In this document: one piece after another, positions 19,227-30,033 of the stretch
Layout of the letters: every line of letters starts with the position of its first letter
Position numbering within the stretch: the first letter of the stretch is position 1
Source of the DNA: SAR86 cluster bacterium SAR86B
GTDB taxonomy: Bacteria; Pseudomonadota; Gammaproteobacteria; Magnimaribacterales; D2472
Assembly (NCBI GenBank): GCA_905181955.1
Contig: CAJJAC010000007.1
Span: 62,001-126,000 of the forward strand
Direction of reading: 5' to 3'
DNA: 64,000 nucleotides
Notes under the pieces: generated by a model
Databases searched by the model: none
What the model saw: only the letters and a program-made list of their open reading frames with translations
What the model was told of the DNA's origin: nothing
Program-made: the position numbers and the translations under genes

Positions 19227-19688
19227 ATGTTACATATCATCAACCCCTCTGACATTGAATCAGTTATTGGTAAGGAAGTTGGAACTTCTGATTGGATAAC
19301 TATTGATCAAGAAAGAATAGATAAATTTGCTGATGCAACAATGGATCATCAATTCATTCATGTTGATCCAGAACAAGCTAAACCAATATTTGGCTCTACT
19401 ATAGCTCACGGCTTCCTTTCTTTATCCCTTGTCGCTGGCATACCTTTTCAGCAAGAAATAGGAATGATTTTAGAAGGAACAAAAATGGGATTAAATTACG
19501 GTTTGGATAAAGTAAGATTTTTAAGTCCAGTTCCTGTAGATTCAGAAGTAAGAATAGTAATGAAATGTCTTAGTATTACAGAGAAAAATCCTGGTCAATT
19601 TTTAGCTAAAAATGAAGTAACAATGGAAATTAAAGGCGTTGATAAGCCTGCATTTGTTGCTGAGACTCTCAGTATGTTTATTGTTTAA
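19227..19688 (+). CDS. MaoC-like hotdog-fold enoyl-CoA hydratase
   Basis: A 153-residue single-hotdog protein of the MaoC/(R)-specific enoyl-CoA hydratase family. The hydratase signature Asp-x4-His is present as D40 and H45 in MDHQFIHVD, followed by FGSTIAHGFLSLSL. I start at ATG 19227, after GGAGA; an upstream in-frame ATG at 19155 would run deep into the acyl-CoA synthetase gene. The pairing suggests (R)-3-hydroxyacyl-CoA/enoyl-CoA interconversion, but the chain length is unknown. It ends abutting the stop of convergent gatB. Confidence 0.85.
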   Translation: MLHIINPSDIESVIGKEVGTSDWITIDQERIDKFADATMDHQFIHVDPEQAKPIFGSTIAHGFLSLSLVAGIPFQQEIGMILEGTKMGLNYGLDKVRFLSPVPVDSEVRIVMKCLSITEKNPGQFLAKNEVTMEIKGVDKPAFVAETLSMFIV

Positions 19689-21119
19689 CTAACTATTTAA
19701 TAATTTCTTTAAAATCTTGTTGACGCCTTGAGGATTGGCTTTACCTTGAGTTTCTTTCATTACCTGGCCTACAAAGAAACCAAATAACCTGTCTTTTCCG
19801 CCCTTATAAGCATTAACTTGATCAGGATTTGCATCAATAATTTTTTTAGCAATATCTTCTAAAACTGATTCATCCTGAATTTGTACTAAACCTTTCTCTT
19901 CAATAATTGCATCAATATCATTTCCTGAAATCCAAACCTCCTCAAGAACAGATTTAGCAATTTTTCCTGAAATAGTATTATCTGAGATTCTTTCAATTAG
20001 TTTTGCAAAATTAATTGAAGATAATTTTGATTCCTCAATACTTATATTATCTTTATTTAATAGAGCACTCACATCTCCCACAAGCCATTTAGCTATAAGG
20101 CTAGAGTCTTTTGTCTTTTCTGATGCATCTTCAAAGAGATTAGCCATCGCTTTAGAGGAAGCAAGAATCTTTGCCTCAGATTCTTCTAAATTATGCTCAT
20201 TAACAAACCTTATCTCTTTTTGCTTAGGTAGTTCGGGTAGAGTGCTTTTTATTTCTTCCAGCTCATTGTCTGAAATAACTACTGGAAGTAAATCTGGTTC
20301 AGGGAAATATCTATAATCATTTGCAGCTTCTTTTGAACGCATAGATCTTGTTTCATTCTTTACGCTATCATACAGCCTGGTTTCTTGAACAATACTCTCA
20401 CCTTTTTCTAATAGTTTTATCTGTCTCGCCACTTCAAAATGAATGGCTCTTTCAATAAATTTAAATGAATTAATATTTTTAATCTCAGCTCTAGTTCCAA
20501 GAATAGCATCATCGACTTTCTTAACAGATACATTTACATCGCAACGCATAGATCCTTGAGACATATTCCCATCACAAATATCCAAGAAAGTAACAAGTTG
20601 ATGAATCGCTTTAAAGTATGCAACTGCTTCTTTAGCATTAGATATTTCTGGCTCTGAAACTATTTCTAATAAGGGAGTCCCTGCTCTATTTAAATCAATC
20701 CCAGTTTCCCCATCAAATAAATCATGAATAGATTTACCGGCATCTTCTTCTAAATGGGCCCTTGTAATATTAATAAGCTTTTCACTACCATCAACATTAA
20801 TAACAATTGAGCCTTTTCCAACAATAGGTTTCTCCATTTGAGTAATTTGATAACCTTTAGGCAGATCTGGATAAAAATAATTTTTTCTATCAAACATAGA
20901 TACTTGATTTATTTCAGCATTTGTTGCCAGGCCAAATCTGATAGCTTTATAAAAAGCCTCTTTATTAGCGACAGGGAGAACTCCAGGAAGACCAAGATCA
21001 ATTAAATCTACTTGTGTATTAGGTTCCGATCCAAAACTAGTAGATGCACCTGAAAAAAGCTTCGTTTTAGTTGATAGCTGAACATGAACCTCTAACCCTA
21101 TTACAGTTTCCCAAGTCAT
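19689..21119 (-). CDS. gatB: Asp/Glu-tRNA amidotransferase subunit B
   Basis: GatB binds the misacylated tRNA and phosphorylates the Glu/Asp side chain before amidation. The 476 residues show the cradle-domain signatures [36 protein letters not shown] and the central [15 protein letters not shown], with a C-terminal YqeY-like tail ending [16 protein letters not shown]. It overlaps gatA by one base. Confidence 0.96.
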   Translation of the reverse strand: MTWETVIGLEVHVQLSTKTKLFSGASTSFGSEPNTQVDLIDLGLPGVLPVANKEAFYKAIRFGLATNAEINQVSMFDRKNYFYPDLPKGYQITQMEKPIVGKGSIVINVDGSEKLINITRAHLEEDAGKSIHDLFDGETGIDLNRAGTPLLEIVSEPEISNAKEAVAYFKAIHQLVTFLDICDGNMSQGSMRCDVNVSVKKVDDAILGTRAEIKNINSFKFIERAIHFEVARQIKLLEKGESIVQETRLYDSVKNETRSMRSKEAANDYRYFPEPDLLPVVISDNELEEIKSTLPELPKQKEIRFVNEHNLEESEAKILASSKAMANLFEDASEKTKDSSLIAKWLVGDVSALLNKDNISIEESKLSSINFAKLIERISDNTISGKIAKSVLEEVWISGNDIDAIIEEKGLVQIQDESVLEDIAKKIIDANPDQVNAYKGGKDRLFGFFVGQVMKETQGKANPQGVNKILKKLLNS

Positions 21120-22567
21120 TATTTAGCCTCCAATGATGGAGTCTTAAGATGCCAGTCAGTCGTCATTTGAAAATTATGAGCAACATTAAAAAGTAGACTT
21201 TCTTGTAATGAATTTGCAATTAATTGTAATCCTAAAGGTTTATTATCTACATGCCCATTTGGAATGGATATTCCAGGGAGTCCAGCCAAGTTTGCTGGAA
21301 CAGTAAATAAATCTTCAAGATACATCTCTATGGGATCACTCATAGAGCCTGCTTCGAAAGCAGCCCCTCTTGTTGTCGGAGACATAATTAAATCGACTTT
21401 TTCAAATGCATTATCAAAGTCATTTTTAATTAATCTTCTAACCTGTTGTGCTTTTTTATAATATGCATCGTAGAACCCAGCAGAAAGAACATATGAGCCA
21501 ATAAGAATTCTTCTCTTAACTTCATCACCAAAACCTTCCGATCTACTTCTAATATAAAGATCTTCTAAGTCTTTTGGATCATCACATCTATTTCCATATC
21601 TTACCCCATCAAATCTTGATAAATTAGAAGAGCACTCTGCTGGAGCTACTACATAATATGTTGGAACAGACAAATTGATATTGGGTAGTGAGACTTCTAC
21701 AAACTCAACCCCAAGAGATTCATAATGCTTTTTTGAATCTTCAAAAACTTTAACAACATTACTATCAAGTTTAGATAAATCAAATTCTTTAACTATACCT
21801 ATTTTTAAACCTTTGATAGGCGCATCGATCCCTTTTGTGAAATCAGGTACATCCTCATCTAATGAGGTAGTATCTTTTGGATCATGAGAGCACATTTCAT
21901 TCATAAGAATTGCACAATCTTCAGCTGTTCTTGCCATAGGACCGGCTTGATCTAGACTAGACGCAAATGCAACCATTCCCCATCTAGAAATTCTTCCATA
22001 TGTTGGCTTTATACCAGTTATCCCGCACAAAGAAGCTGGCTGTCTTATAGAGCCGCCTGTATCTGTGCCCGTAGCAGCTGAAACAATTCCTGCAGCAACA
22101 GCGGCAGCAGAACCTCCAGAACTTCCTCCTGGAACCAAGTTTTGCCCCCATGGATTAAGAACATTGCCATAAAAGCTTGTTTCATTAGATGATCCCATAG
22201 CAAATTCATCCATATTAGTTTTGCCAATTGAGATGCACCCAGCTGCTTCAAGGTTTTCTATAACAGTTGCAGAATATGGCGGAATAAAATTTGAAAGCAT
22301 ATTAGAGCCACAAGTTGTCCTTAAGTCCTTAGTTACGAATAGGTCTTTTTGAGCTATAGGTATTCCAGATAAACTTAATTCAGAAGAATTTTTGTCCAAC
22401 TCACTTGCTTTGATTAAAGCTCTTTCTTTGTTTAATGTTATAAAAGCATTTAGATGCTTATAACTTTCAATTAGATTAAAAGTTTCTTTAGTTAATTCAT
22501 GATTAGAGATCTCTTTTGATCTAAGCATAGAAGACAGCTCTTTGATTGTTTTAAACTGAATACTCAT
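21119..22567 (-). CDS. gatA: Asp/Glu-tRNA amidotransferase subunit A
   Basis: GatA is the amidase that frees ammonia from glutamine for the GatB reaction. The amidase triad is intact: Lys74 (AQKDLF), cis-Ser149 (GGSSGGS) and the nucleophile Ser173 ([10 protein letters not shown]). The 482-residue length is normal. Its start overlaps gatC by 4 nt (ATGA) and its end overlaps gatB, a tightly coupled gatCAB operon. Confidence 0.97.
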   Translation of the reverse strand: MSIQFKTIKELSSMLRSKEISNHELTKETFNLIESYKHLNAFITLNKERALIKASELDKNSSELSLSGIPIAQKDLFVTKDLRTTCGSNMLSNFIPPYSATVIENLEAAGCISIGKTNMDEFAMGSSNETSFYGNVLNPWGQNLVPGGSSGGSAAAVAAGIVSAATGTDTGGSIRQPASLCGITGIKPTYGRISRWGMVAFASSLDQAGPMARTAEDCAILMNEMCSHDPKDTTSLDEDVPDFTKGIDAPIKGLKIGIVKEFDLSKLDSNVVKVFEDSKKHYESLGVEFVEVSLPNINLSVPTYYVVAPAECSSNLSRFDGVRYGNRCDDPKDLEDLYIRSRSEGFGDEVKRRILIGSYVLSAGFYDAYYKKAQQVRRLIKNDFDNAFEKVDLIMSPTTRGAAFEAGSMSDPIEMYLEDLFTVPANLAGLPGISIPNGHVDNKPLGLQLIANSLQESLLFNVAHNFQMTTDWHLKTPSLEAK

Positions 22568-22845
22568 TCAACAACTCTTGGGACTAAGAAATAATCTTCA
22601 TTTGCATTAGGAGCATTTTTAAGAAATTTTTCTTTTCTATTTTTTGAAGTAACTTCATCAGCTCGAGTTTTAGCTGTTTTCTCAAGAGGACTAGTTAAAG
22701 GCTCTATATTAGAGGTATCTACACTATCTAATTGATCTACAAATTTGATTATATTTTCAAGATCTTTAGTAATTTTTTCTTCATTTTCCTTATCAAATGC
22801 TAGCCTTGATAAGTTAGATATAGTTGTAACTGTTTCTTTGTCCAT
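22564..22845 (-). CDS. gatC: Asp/Glu-tRNA amidotransferase subunit C
   Basis: GatC is the small stabilising subunit that wraps the GatA-GatB interface. The 93-residue protein has the family pattern: an N-terminal helix TTISNLSRLAFDKENEEKI, FVDQLDSVDTSNIEPLTSP, and a C-terminal tail ending FLVPRVVE. It heads the gatCAB operon and is divergent from mreB across a 79-bp AT-rich gap. Confidence 0.93.
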   Translation of the reverse strand: MDKETVTTISNLSRLAFDKENEEKITKDLENIIKFVDQLDSVDTSNIEPLTSPLEKTAKTRADEVTSKNRKEKFLKNAPNANEDYFLVPRVVE

Positions 22846-22864
22846 ATATAGGATATTATTATAA

Positions 22865-23974
<1,110 letters not shown>

Positions 23975-23979
23975 TTTAG

Positions 23980-24819
23980 ATGGCGAGAATTGCGCCTGGC
24001 AATACACCTAAATTTGCATATGCAGTTCTACTAATTGTAGCTTCTACATTTTTATATTTAGATCTCCAGTATAAAACCTTCACTGCAACAAAAAATATCT
24101 TTAATTCAGGGTTGCTCACAAGTAATTTAATAGTTAAAAACCTAATTTTTAAACCAATTAGCAATTTATATAATTTAACGACCTCAAAGAAAGAATTAAT
24201 ACAATTGAATCAATCTTTAGCAGATGAGCTTGAGGTATCTAAAATAGAAAATTTCCTTATATTAAATAAAGCAGATTTATTTAAAAATAATGATGAATTA
24301 ATTAATTATATAAAAAGTTCAACTATAAAATCATTAAATGAAATAGCATCAATCTCATCATTTAATACCAATTTATATAAATGTTGTGATAGCCACAGAC
24401 TTTTCCTTTTCAATAATTCAACACCTTTTAAAGAGGGCGGAACTGTGATTAATTCAGAGGGTATCTTGGGTCAAATCACTGATTCAAATAAACGTGTGAG
24501 TGAAGTTATTTTAATAAGTGATATTAAACACTCCATCCCTTTAAAAACTAAGGAATTTTTTTGTAATGCAAATGGCACTGGCAGGCCGCGTATTTTAGAG
24601 TGTAAATATGATGCATCTTTATGGCCAGAATCATTTGAAATCGGTCAAAATTTCTTCTCATCTGGTTTAGGAGGTATCTTCCCAGAAGGGCTCTTGATTG
24701 GCTCTATTACCTCAATTAGGACCGATGATGATAATGAAACTATTCTTGAAATTAAGTCTATAGCTAATCCTTTAACTCAGAACCATGTAATGGTGATATA
24801 TCCTAATGATTTTAACTAA
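23980..24819 (+). CDS. mreC: Rod shape-determining protein MreC
   Basis: MreC is a periplasmic scaffold linking MreB to the wall-synthesis enzymes. The 279-residue product has a cytoplasmic start, one membrane segment (about 12-28), a coiled-coil region (about 60-90) and the beta-barrel domain with INSEGILGQITDSNKRVSEVILISD, ending in a typical VMVIYP segment. It lies 5 nt after mreB and overlaps mreD by 14 nt. Confidence 0.92.
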   Translation: MARIAPGNTPKFAYAVLLIVASTFLYLDLQYKTFTATKNIFNSGLLTSNLIVKNLIFKPISNLYNLTTSKKELIQLNQSLADELEVSKIENFLILNKADLFKNNDELINYIKSSTIKSLNEIASISSFNTNLYKCCDSHRLFLFNNSTPFKEGGTVINSEGILGQITDSNKRVSEVILISDIKHSIPLKTKEFFCNANGTGRPRILECKYDASLWPESFEIGQNFFSSGLGGIFPEGLLIGSITSIRTDDDNETILEIKSIANPLTQNHVMVIYPNDFN

Positions 24820-25279
24820 TTTTTTAAAAATATTGGCTACTATTATTTTTGCAAATTATCTTGATTCAAAGATTAATTTTTTCATGGTAGATTACTATTT
24901 GAGTTTTTCATTAGGTTTCTTGGTTTTTTGTTTTTGGGTTTTTAGTCTTCCAAATAACATCTATGCTGTTTCAAGTTTTATAATTGGTTTATTAATTGAT
25001 CTTATTCTAGGAAGCCCATTTGGCCTAAACGCACTTTTATTTACAATATCCTCTTTTATTATTCACTCATACAGATACTCATTTAAAATTTTTTCATTTC
25101 TTCAGATAACTATATTTTTTGCATTCCTCTCAATGTTTTATTTAGGTTTTATAAATTTATTTGTAAATACTGCAAATTTTTCATATTTGCTTATCTTTTT
25201 AAGCTTTTTCTTAAATGGGATAACATGGATATCTATATATATTCTTATGAATAAATTTAAGACAAGATTTTATAGATAA
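24806..25279 (+). CDS. mreD: Rod shape-determining protein MreD
   Basis: MreD is the polytopic membrane partner of MreC. The 157-residue protein has about five hydrophobic segments and the family's loop pattern GLLIDLILGSPFGLNALLFTISSFI. Identity with distant homologues is always low, so position directly after mreC is important evidence. Confidence 0.88.
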   Translation: MILTNFLKILATIIFANYLDSKINFFMVDYYLSFSLGFLVFCFWVFSLPNNIYAVSSFIIGLLIDLILGSPFGLNALLFTISSFIIHSYRYSFKIFSFLQITIFFAFLSMFYLGFINLFVNTANFSYLLIFLSFFLNGITWISIYILMNKFKTRFYR

Positions 25280-25292
25280 TGTTGCAACGCTA

Positions 25293-28200
25293 GTGAAAAA
25301 TTTCTTTTTAAGCAGAAAACTCCCTCTTTTAATTATAAATATTACTTCACTATTATTAATATTGATTCTTCTATTTATCTCTCTTTTATCGATATACCCA
25401 AGTAATACAATTCGTTTTATAGATAGATTATTTGTTACAGATTTTAAAATAGAATTCTCTAATATTACTTCAAATGGAAATTTTCTTTATCCAAGTCTTG
25501 AATTTAAAAATCTTAAAATAAGCCAAGAAAGTCAGCCTATTGTTAATGCATCTCTTTTTAAGATAACTATTAGTATTCCTAAATCATTAGCAACATTAAG
25601 ACCTATGATTCTTAATTCAAAGATCAGTGATGGCAAAATTTATTATCAAGATATTCCAGAGAACACATCAGAATTTCTAGAGATCAATTCCAGCATAAGT
25701 TTTGATAAGAATAATATTATTAATGGAAATATTCACTTAATAAAAAATAATGTAATGGGTTCTTTATTCTTTTCATCTAAATCAGGAGAGCAAAGATATC
25801 TACTGAACCTCCCTGAGAATGATTGGTTAGGCTTTTTGCCTATTGAAATAAGTGCAGGGCTTAAAAAATTAAGATTTTCAATAAATATGATAGGCAATGA
25901 CAAGAATGCATCATTGAATTCTATTGGACGCTTTAAGGCAAAAAGTGCAGATGACCAGTTAAATCAATCCTATGATCTTAATGGAGATTTTATTCAGTCA
26001 TACAAGAATAATATCTCTTTAATATCATTTAAGAATCTAAACAAACCTTTTCTAAATGAGAGTAATTTACTTTCTATAGATTTTTCTAAGGAAATTATTA
26101 GACTTTCAGATCTTTTTTTAAGTAAGGATTTAATTAAGATTGATAGATTAAAAAATATAAATAAAATTTATCTTGAAAATTTAACATATATTTTTAATAG
26201 TGAAAGTCCATTCTTTTCTGCAGCATTCAGCACTCTAAAAATAGACAATATATATCTAGATTCTATTGAGAATCTATCAGGGATTATTTTAGCTAACAAG
26301 AAATTATTACAATTTAAATTAGAGCCAAGCCAGGCATTATTAAAAACAATTGATGGATCGCTATTCAAAATGAGAGCTAGTGGAGATTCAAGTTATATTT
26401 TTAATAAAAAACAGCTAACTACCAAAGTTCTATTAGAGAAAAATAAAACTCAACTAGAGTTACGTATGCTAAATTCCTCTGAAGGTAAATATGAGATTGA
26501 TCTTATAGCTAAAGATATTAGCTCTAATTTTTTTATAGCACTTCTTCCAGAAAGTTTATCAGATGTCAAAAGCAACCTGACAAAGTCATTAAAATTAAAC
26601 TCCTTAGATAACTTAATTTTTTCTTCTAAAAGCGGCTATTTAGATAAATCAATGAATTATGTCAGTGGCTCAATAAGCTCTAATAATTTTAATTATGAGA
26701 TTAATTCTACTCAAGTAATAAAATCAAATGCATTTGATTTAAGCCTTACAAATGGAAATATTAGTATTGCTTTAAATCTTGGAAAATATAACTCCATTCC
26801 TTTTAAGGCTGCAAAAATTTATATAGATTCAATATCTCAAGTCCTTCATTACACCTCAGAACATGAGTTAGGTAATGAGGACATACAGATTAAGGAATTA
26901 AAAATGCAAGATTACCTTTCTAAAGATCGTATTGTCCTACCAATTCAATCAGTTGGAAGGGTGAATATAAAAAACTTTGCTAATGTGAATTTCACAAAAG
27001 TGACCTTTAATAGTCTTGATTTAGATGTATTTAAAGATACCCAATTAAAAGATCTTGAAGGCAGAATATTTATAAGTAACTTTAAAAATGCCTATGGCTT
27101 AATTAATGGTGAAGGTTTTAATCAAAATTTTGATGCCATTGTTAAGGCAATAAGTTTGAACGATAAACCATCTTTATTTTTGTCTACTCAATTAGAAATA
27201 GATATGGAAAAGGTTTTTCCAGGTAGTGATTTTCTTCGTTTTAGTGGAAAGGAGGAATCTGAGATTAAACTATCATTTTCTTTTGATAATGGCTGGAGAA
27301 TTAATATATTTAATAACTTAATTGATACAAAAATATCTTCTCAAATAGCCTATTTTAAAAAACCACTAGGAACGGCTTTAGATACTCAAGTTACAATTCA
27401 TAATATCGATAATCCAAATATTCTCATACAAAATAACTTATTTGAAACTTTAATCCTCTTTAAGGAAGACCAGCTTAGTGGTTACTTTAAATCTGGAAAT
27501 TATTTTAATAAGACCATTGAATCAACAGCACAGTTTGATAAATTTAAAATATATATAGATATCCCAGAGTTAAATTTTGAAGACCTTAACTTTAATCAAA
27601 TTGATAGCAGCGCTCCAAATACATTACCAATAGATCATCTTGAATTTCATTTTGATAAATTAATGCTATTTGGGAATACCTTTTATGCCCAGACAGGAAA
27701 AATTAAAATCCTTGGTGATACAACTGAATTGTCTCTTAAAGGCAATGATTTGAATGGAATTATTTCTATGGGAAATGATGGTTTTACAAAAGTAAGTTTA
27801 AATAACTCGATTATAAAATCTTTATCTCTTCAAGATCGAGCAAACAATGAGCAGCTTACCAATATGAGATTTGTGGGTGAAAATATTGATATTAATGGAA
27901 CAAGAATTAATTTTTTTGATTTTTATATTTTAGAAAATGCTGACGTTATTACAATTAATGATATAAAAGTTAGAAGCAAAAATATAAATATTCAACCATT
28001 AAACCAAGAAGAGAAAGCTTATGTTAGTTATAACAAGAAAAAAGATTTATATAAGGTAAAAGGTATTTTTGAGCTTAATAAGCCGTCAAAAGAAATAAGT
28101 AAATTTATAGGTTATGACTTTAAATATCTTAAATCCAATATGAATGTTGAATGGATAAGCGCCAAACAGCTTAATAACTTACAAGGCAAGTTTTCATTTT

Positions 28201-28673
28201 TAGTAAAAGATCTTAAGTTAGAGCAAGAGGTTTCTAATTCAGTGTTATTGACAGCGCTAGGCATCTTTAATTTAAAAAGTTTTTTTTCAACTCTTTCTGA
28301 GATAGATCTATCTGATGAAAATAGAAAAAATTTAAATATAAATAGAGGAGCAGGAGCTTTTATATTTATGAGTGATAGGGCTAGAATTTCAGATCCTTTG
28401 TTTATAGAAACTAATTTTGCAAAGATGAAATGGATTGGTGATATCCAAAAAGATAGAAGAAATAATCTTTCAGATCTAGATTTATTTCTTGAAATGAGAC
28501 TTACCATCTCGGACAACTTGCCTTGGTATGGAGCTTTTCTTGGTGGCTTTCCAGCTGTAGCTGGCGGTATGGTAATAGGTAGCATTTTTGAAAAGGGTAT
28601 TAATGATATTTCAACTATTAATTATCAAGTAACAGGCAATATTAATAACCCTAAATTATTAAGATTAGAGTAG
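25293..28673 (+). CDS. yhdP: YhdP-family AsmA-like envelope protein
   Basis: YhdP-type proteins span the periplasm from an inner-membrane anchor and take part in phospholipid delivery to the outer membrane. The 1126-residue protein has one N-terminal membrane helix (about 10-33), a long beta-rich body, and the conserved C-terminal region (NLQGKFSFLVKDL; RGAGAFIFMSDRARISD; LFLEMRLTISDNLPWYGAFLGGFPAV). It starts at GTG 25293, 13 nt after mreD. In related genomes maf and rng lie between mreD and yhdP; both are absent here. Its 3' end overlaps convergent mgtE by 9 nt. Confidence 0.85.
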   Translation: MKNFFLSRKLPLLIINITSLLLILILLFISLLSIYPSNTIRFIDRLFVTDFKIEFSNITSNGNFLYPSLEFKNLKISQESQPIVNASLFKITISIPKSLATLRPMILNSKISDGKIYYQDIPENTSEFLEINSSISFDKNNIINGNIHLIKNNVMGSLFFSSKSGEQRYLLNLPENDWLGFLPIEISAGLKKLRFSINMIGNDKNASLNSIGRFKAKSADDQLNQSYDLNGDFIQSYKNNISLISFKNLNKPFLNESNLLSIDFSKEIIRLSDLFLSKDLIKIDRLKNINKIYLENLTYIFNSESPFFSAAFSTLKIDNIYLDSIENLSGIILANKKLLQFKLEPSQALLKTIDGSLFKMRASGDSSYIFNKKQLTTKVLLEKNKTQLELRMLNSSEGKYEIDLIAKDISSNFFIALLPESLSDVKSNLTKSLKLNSLDNLIFSSKSGYLDKSMNYVSGSISSNNFNYEINSTQVIKSNAFDLSLTNGNISIALNLGKYNSIPFKAAKIYIDSISQVLHYTSEHELGNEDIQIKELKMQDYLSKDRIVLPIQSVGRVNIKNFANVNFTKVTFNSLDLDVFKDTQLKDLEGRIFISNFKNAYGLINGEGFNQNFDAIVKAISLNDKPSLFLSTQLEIDMEKVFPGSDFLRFSGKEESEIKLSFSFDNGWRINIFNNLIDTKISSQIAYFKKPLGTALDTQVTIHNIDNPNILIQNNLFETLILFKEDQLSGYFKSGNYFNKTIESTAQFDKFKIYIDIPELNFEDLNFNQIDSSAPNTLPIDHLEFHFDKLMLFGNTFYAQTGKIKILGDTTELSLKGNDLNGIISMGNDGFTKVSLNNSIIKSLSLQDRANNEQLTNMRFVGENIDINGTRINFFDFYILENADVITINDIKVRSKNINIQPLNQEEKAYVSYNKKKDLYKVKGIFELNKPSKEISKFIGYDFKYLKSNMNVEWISAKQLNNLQGKFSFLVKDLKLEQEVSNSVLLTALGIFNLKSFFSTLSEIDLSDENRKNLNINRGAGAFIFMSDRARISDPLFIETNFAKMKWIGDIQKDRRNNLSDLDLFLEMRLTISDNLPWYGAFLGGFPAVAGGMVIGSIFEKGINDISTINYQVTGNINNPKLLRLE

Positions 28674-30005
28674 AAATATAGTTGCTAATCCCAAGAATGA
28701 AACAAAGCCAACAACATCCGTGACTGTTGTTACAACAACACTTCCAGCAATAGCTGGATCTTGTTCAAACCTTCTTAGAATTAATGGTACAAAAACACCA
28801 GCTACCACAGAACTAATAAGATTAATAATCAGAGCTGCAGCAATTAAAAGTGCCAAGGTTATATCGTTAAACCAAAAAAATGTACTAAGTCCTATCAATA
28901 TAGCTAAGACAAAGCCATTTAATATAGCCACTGCTAGTTCTCTTTTAAATAACCATGTAAGATTAGAAGAATTAATTTGTTCCAAAGTCAGACCTCTTAA
29001 AACAATTGTTAGGGTTTGTGTTGCTGCGACTCCGCCCATGCTTGCAACTATAGGCATTAAAACTGCTACAAAAACTATTTGGTCTATAACATCTTGAAAA
29101 ATATTAATTGTCATAGCCGCAAGAAAAGCAGTCAATAAATTCATACTTAACCAAAAAACTCTACTTTTTGCTGCTCTACCTGGAGGTTGAAATGTATCTT
29201 CAGCAATACCCGCCATACCTAAAAAATTTTGGTCCGCATCTTCTCTGATTACATCTACAACATCATCAATTGTTATTCTACCTATGAGTTTATTATTTTT
29301 ATCAACAACTGCAGCAGAGATCAGATCATTTCTTTCAAATAGTGTTGCAACCTCCTTATCATCCTGAATGGCATTGATGGGAGTAATATTAGTATCCATA
29401 ATTTCTCTAACTGTAAGATTTGGATCAGAAGTAATAATTCTTGTTATTAATAATTCTCCAACGTACAAGTCATCAGAAGATACTACAAAAAGCTTATCTG
29501 TATTTTCTGGGAGTTCTTTTTGAGCTCTGAGGTAATTCATGACAACTTCTATAGTATGACGAGGCCTAACACTTATAACGTCAGTATTTAATAAACCTCC
29601 TGCTGAATCTTCCGGATAGATAAGAGCTTCTTCAATTCTTTGCCTATCTCTAGAAGACATTTTACCTAAGATCATGTTCATTCTATTTTTAGGTAGATGT
29701 TGAAGAATATCTACAATTTCATCTAACTCAAGGTCAATAACCACCTCAGAGAGCTCTTCGTTTGAGATCTCTAATAAAAGCTCTTGTTGAATTTCATCTC
29801 CTAAATCAGCCAAAACATCTCCCTCATCATCATTGTCAATTAATGACCATAATAATTTTCTTTGTTTGGGGGGAGAAGACTCGAGACAGTGTGCAAGCTC
29901 AGCTGAATTCATTTTATCCAGTAATCTTTTTATCTGATTAATTGATAAATTAGAGGACTCATCTAAAAGCCTTGTTAAGCTATCTTTATTAAATGACTGA
30001 TCCAT
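28665..30005 (-). CDS. mgtE: Magnesium transporter MgtE
   Basis: MgtE is a Mg2+-gated Mg2+ channel of the inner membrane. The 446 residues show the N-terminal MgtE_N superhelical domain (to about 135), two CBS domains (about 138-260; YPEDSAGGLL entry) and a C-terminal membrane part with about five helices, including VAVLMPIVASMGGVAATQTLTI, which forms the pore region. It lies 28 nt after rpoN on the minus strand, where hpf and ptsN are found in related genomes. Confidence 0.93.
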   Translation of the reverse strand: MDQSFNKDSLTRLLDESSNLSINQIKRLLDKMNSAELAHCLESSPPKQRKLLWSLIDNDDEGDVLADLGDEIQQELLLEISNEELSEVVIDLELDEIVDILQHLPKNRMNMILGKMSSRDRQRIEEALIYPEDSAGGLLNTDVISVRPRHTIEVVMNYLRAQKELPENTDKLFVVSSDDLYVGELLITRIITSDPNLTVREIMDTNITPINAIQDDKEVATLFERNDLISAAVVDKNNKLIGRITIDDVVDVIREDADQNFLGMAGIAEDTFQPPGRAAKSRVFWLSMNLLTAFLAAMTINIFQDVIDQIVFVAVLMPIVASMGGVAATQTLTIVLRGLTLEQINSSNLTWLFKRELAVAILNGFVLAILIGLSTFFWFNDITLALLIAAALIINLISSVVAGVFVPLILRRFEQDPAIAGSVVVTTVTDVVGFVSFLGLATIFLL

Positions 30006-30033
30006 TCAATAATTCTACATCAAGAAATGAGTT

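Noticed and set aside
28112-28585. A 157-residue minus-strand open frame inside the yhdP-like gene
   Set aside because: It is antisense to the conserved C-terminal domain of a long gene, has no ribosome-binding site and looks like a reading-frame shadow.
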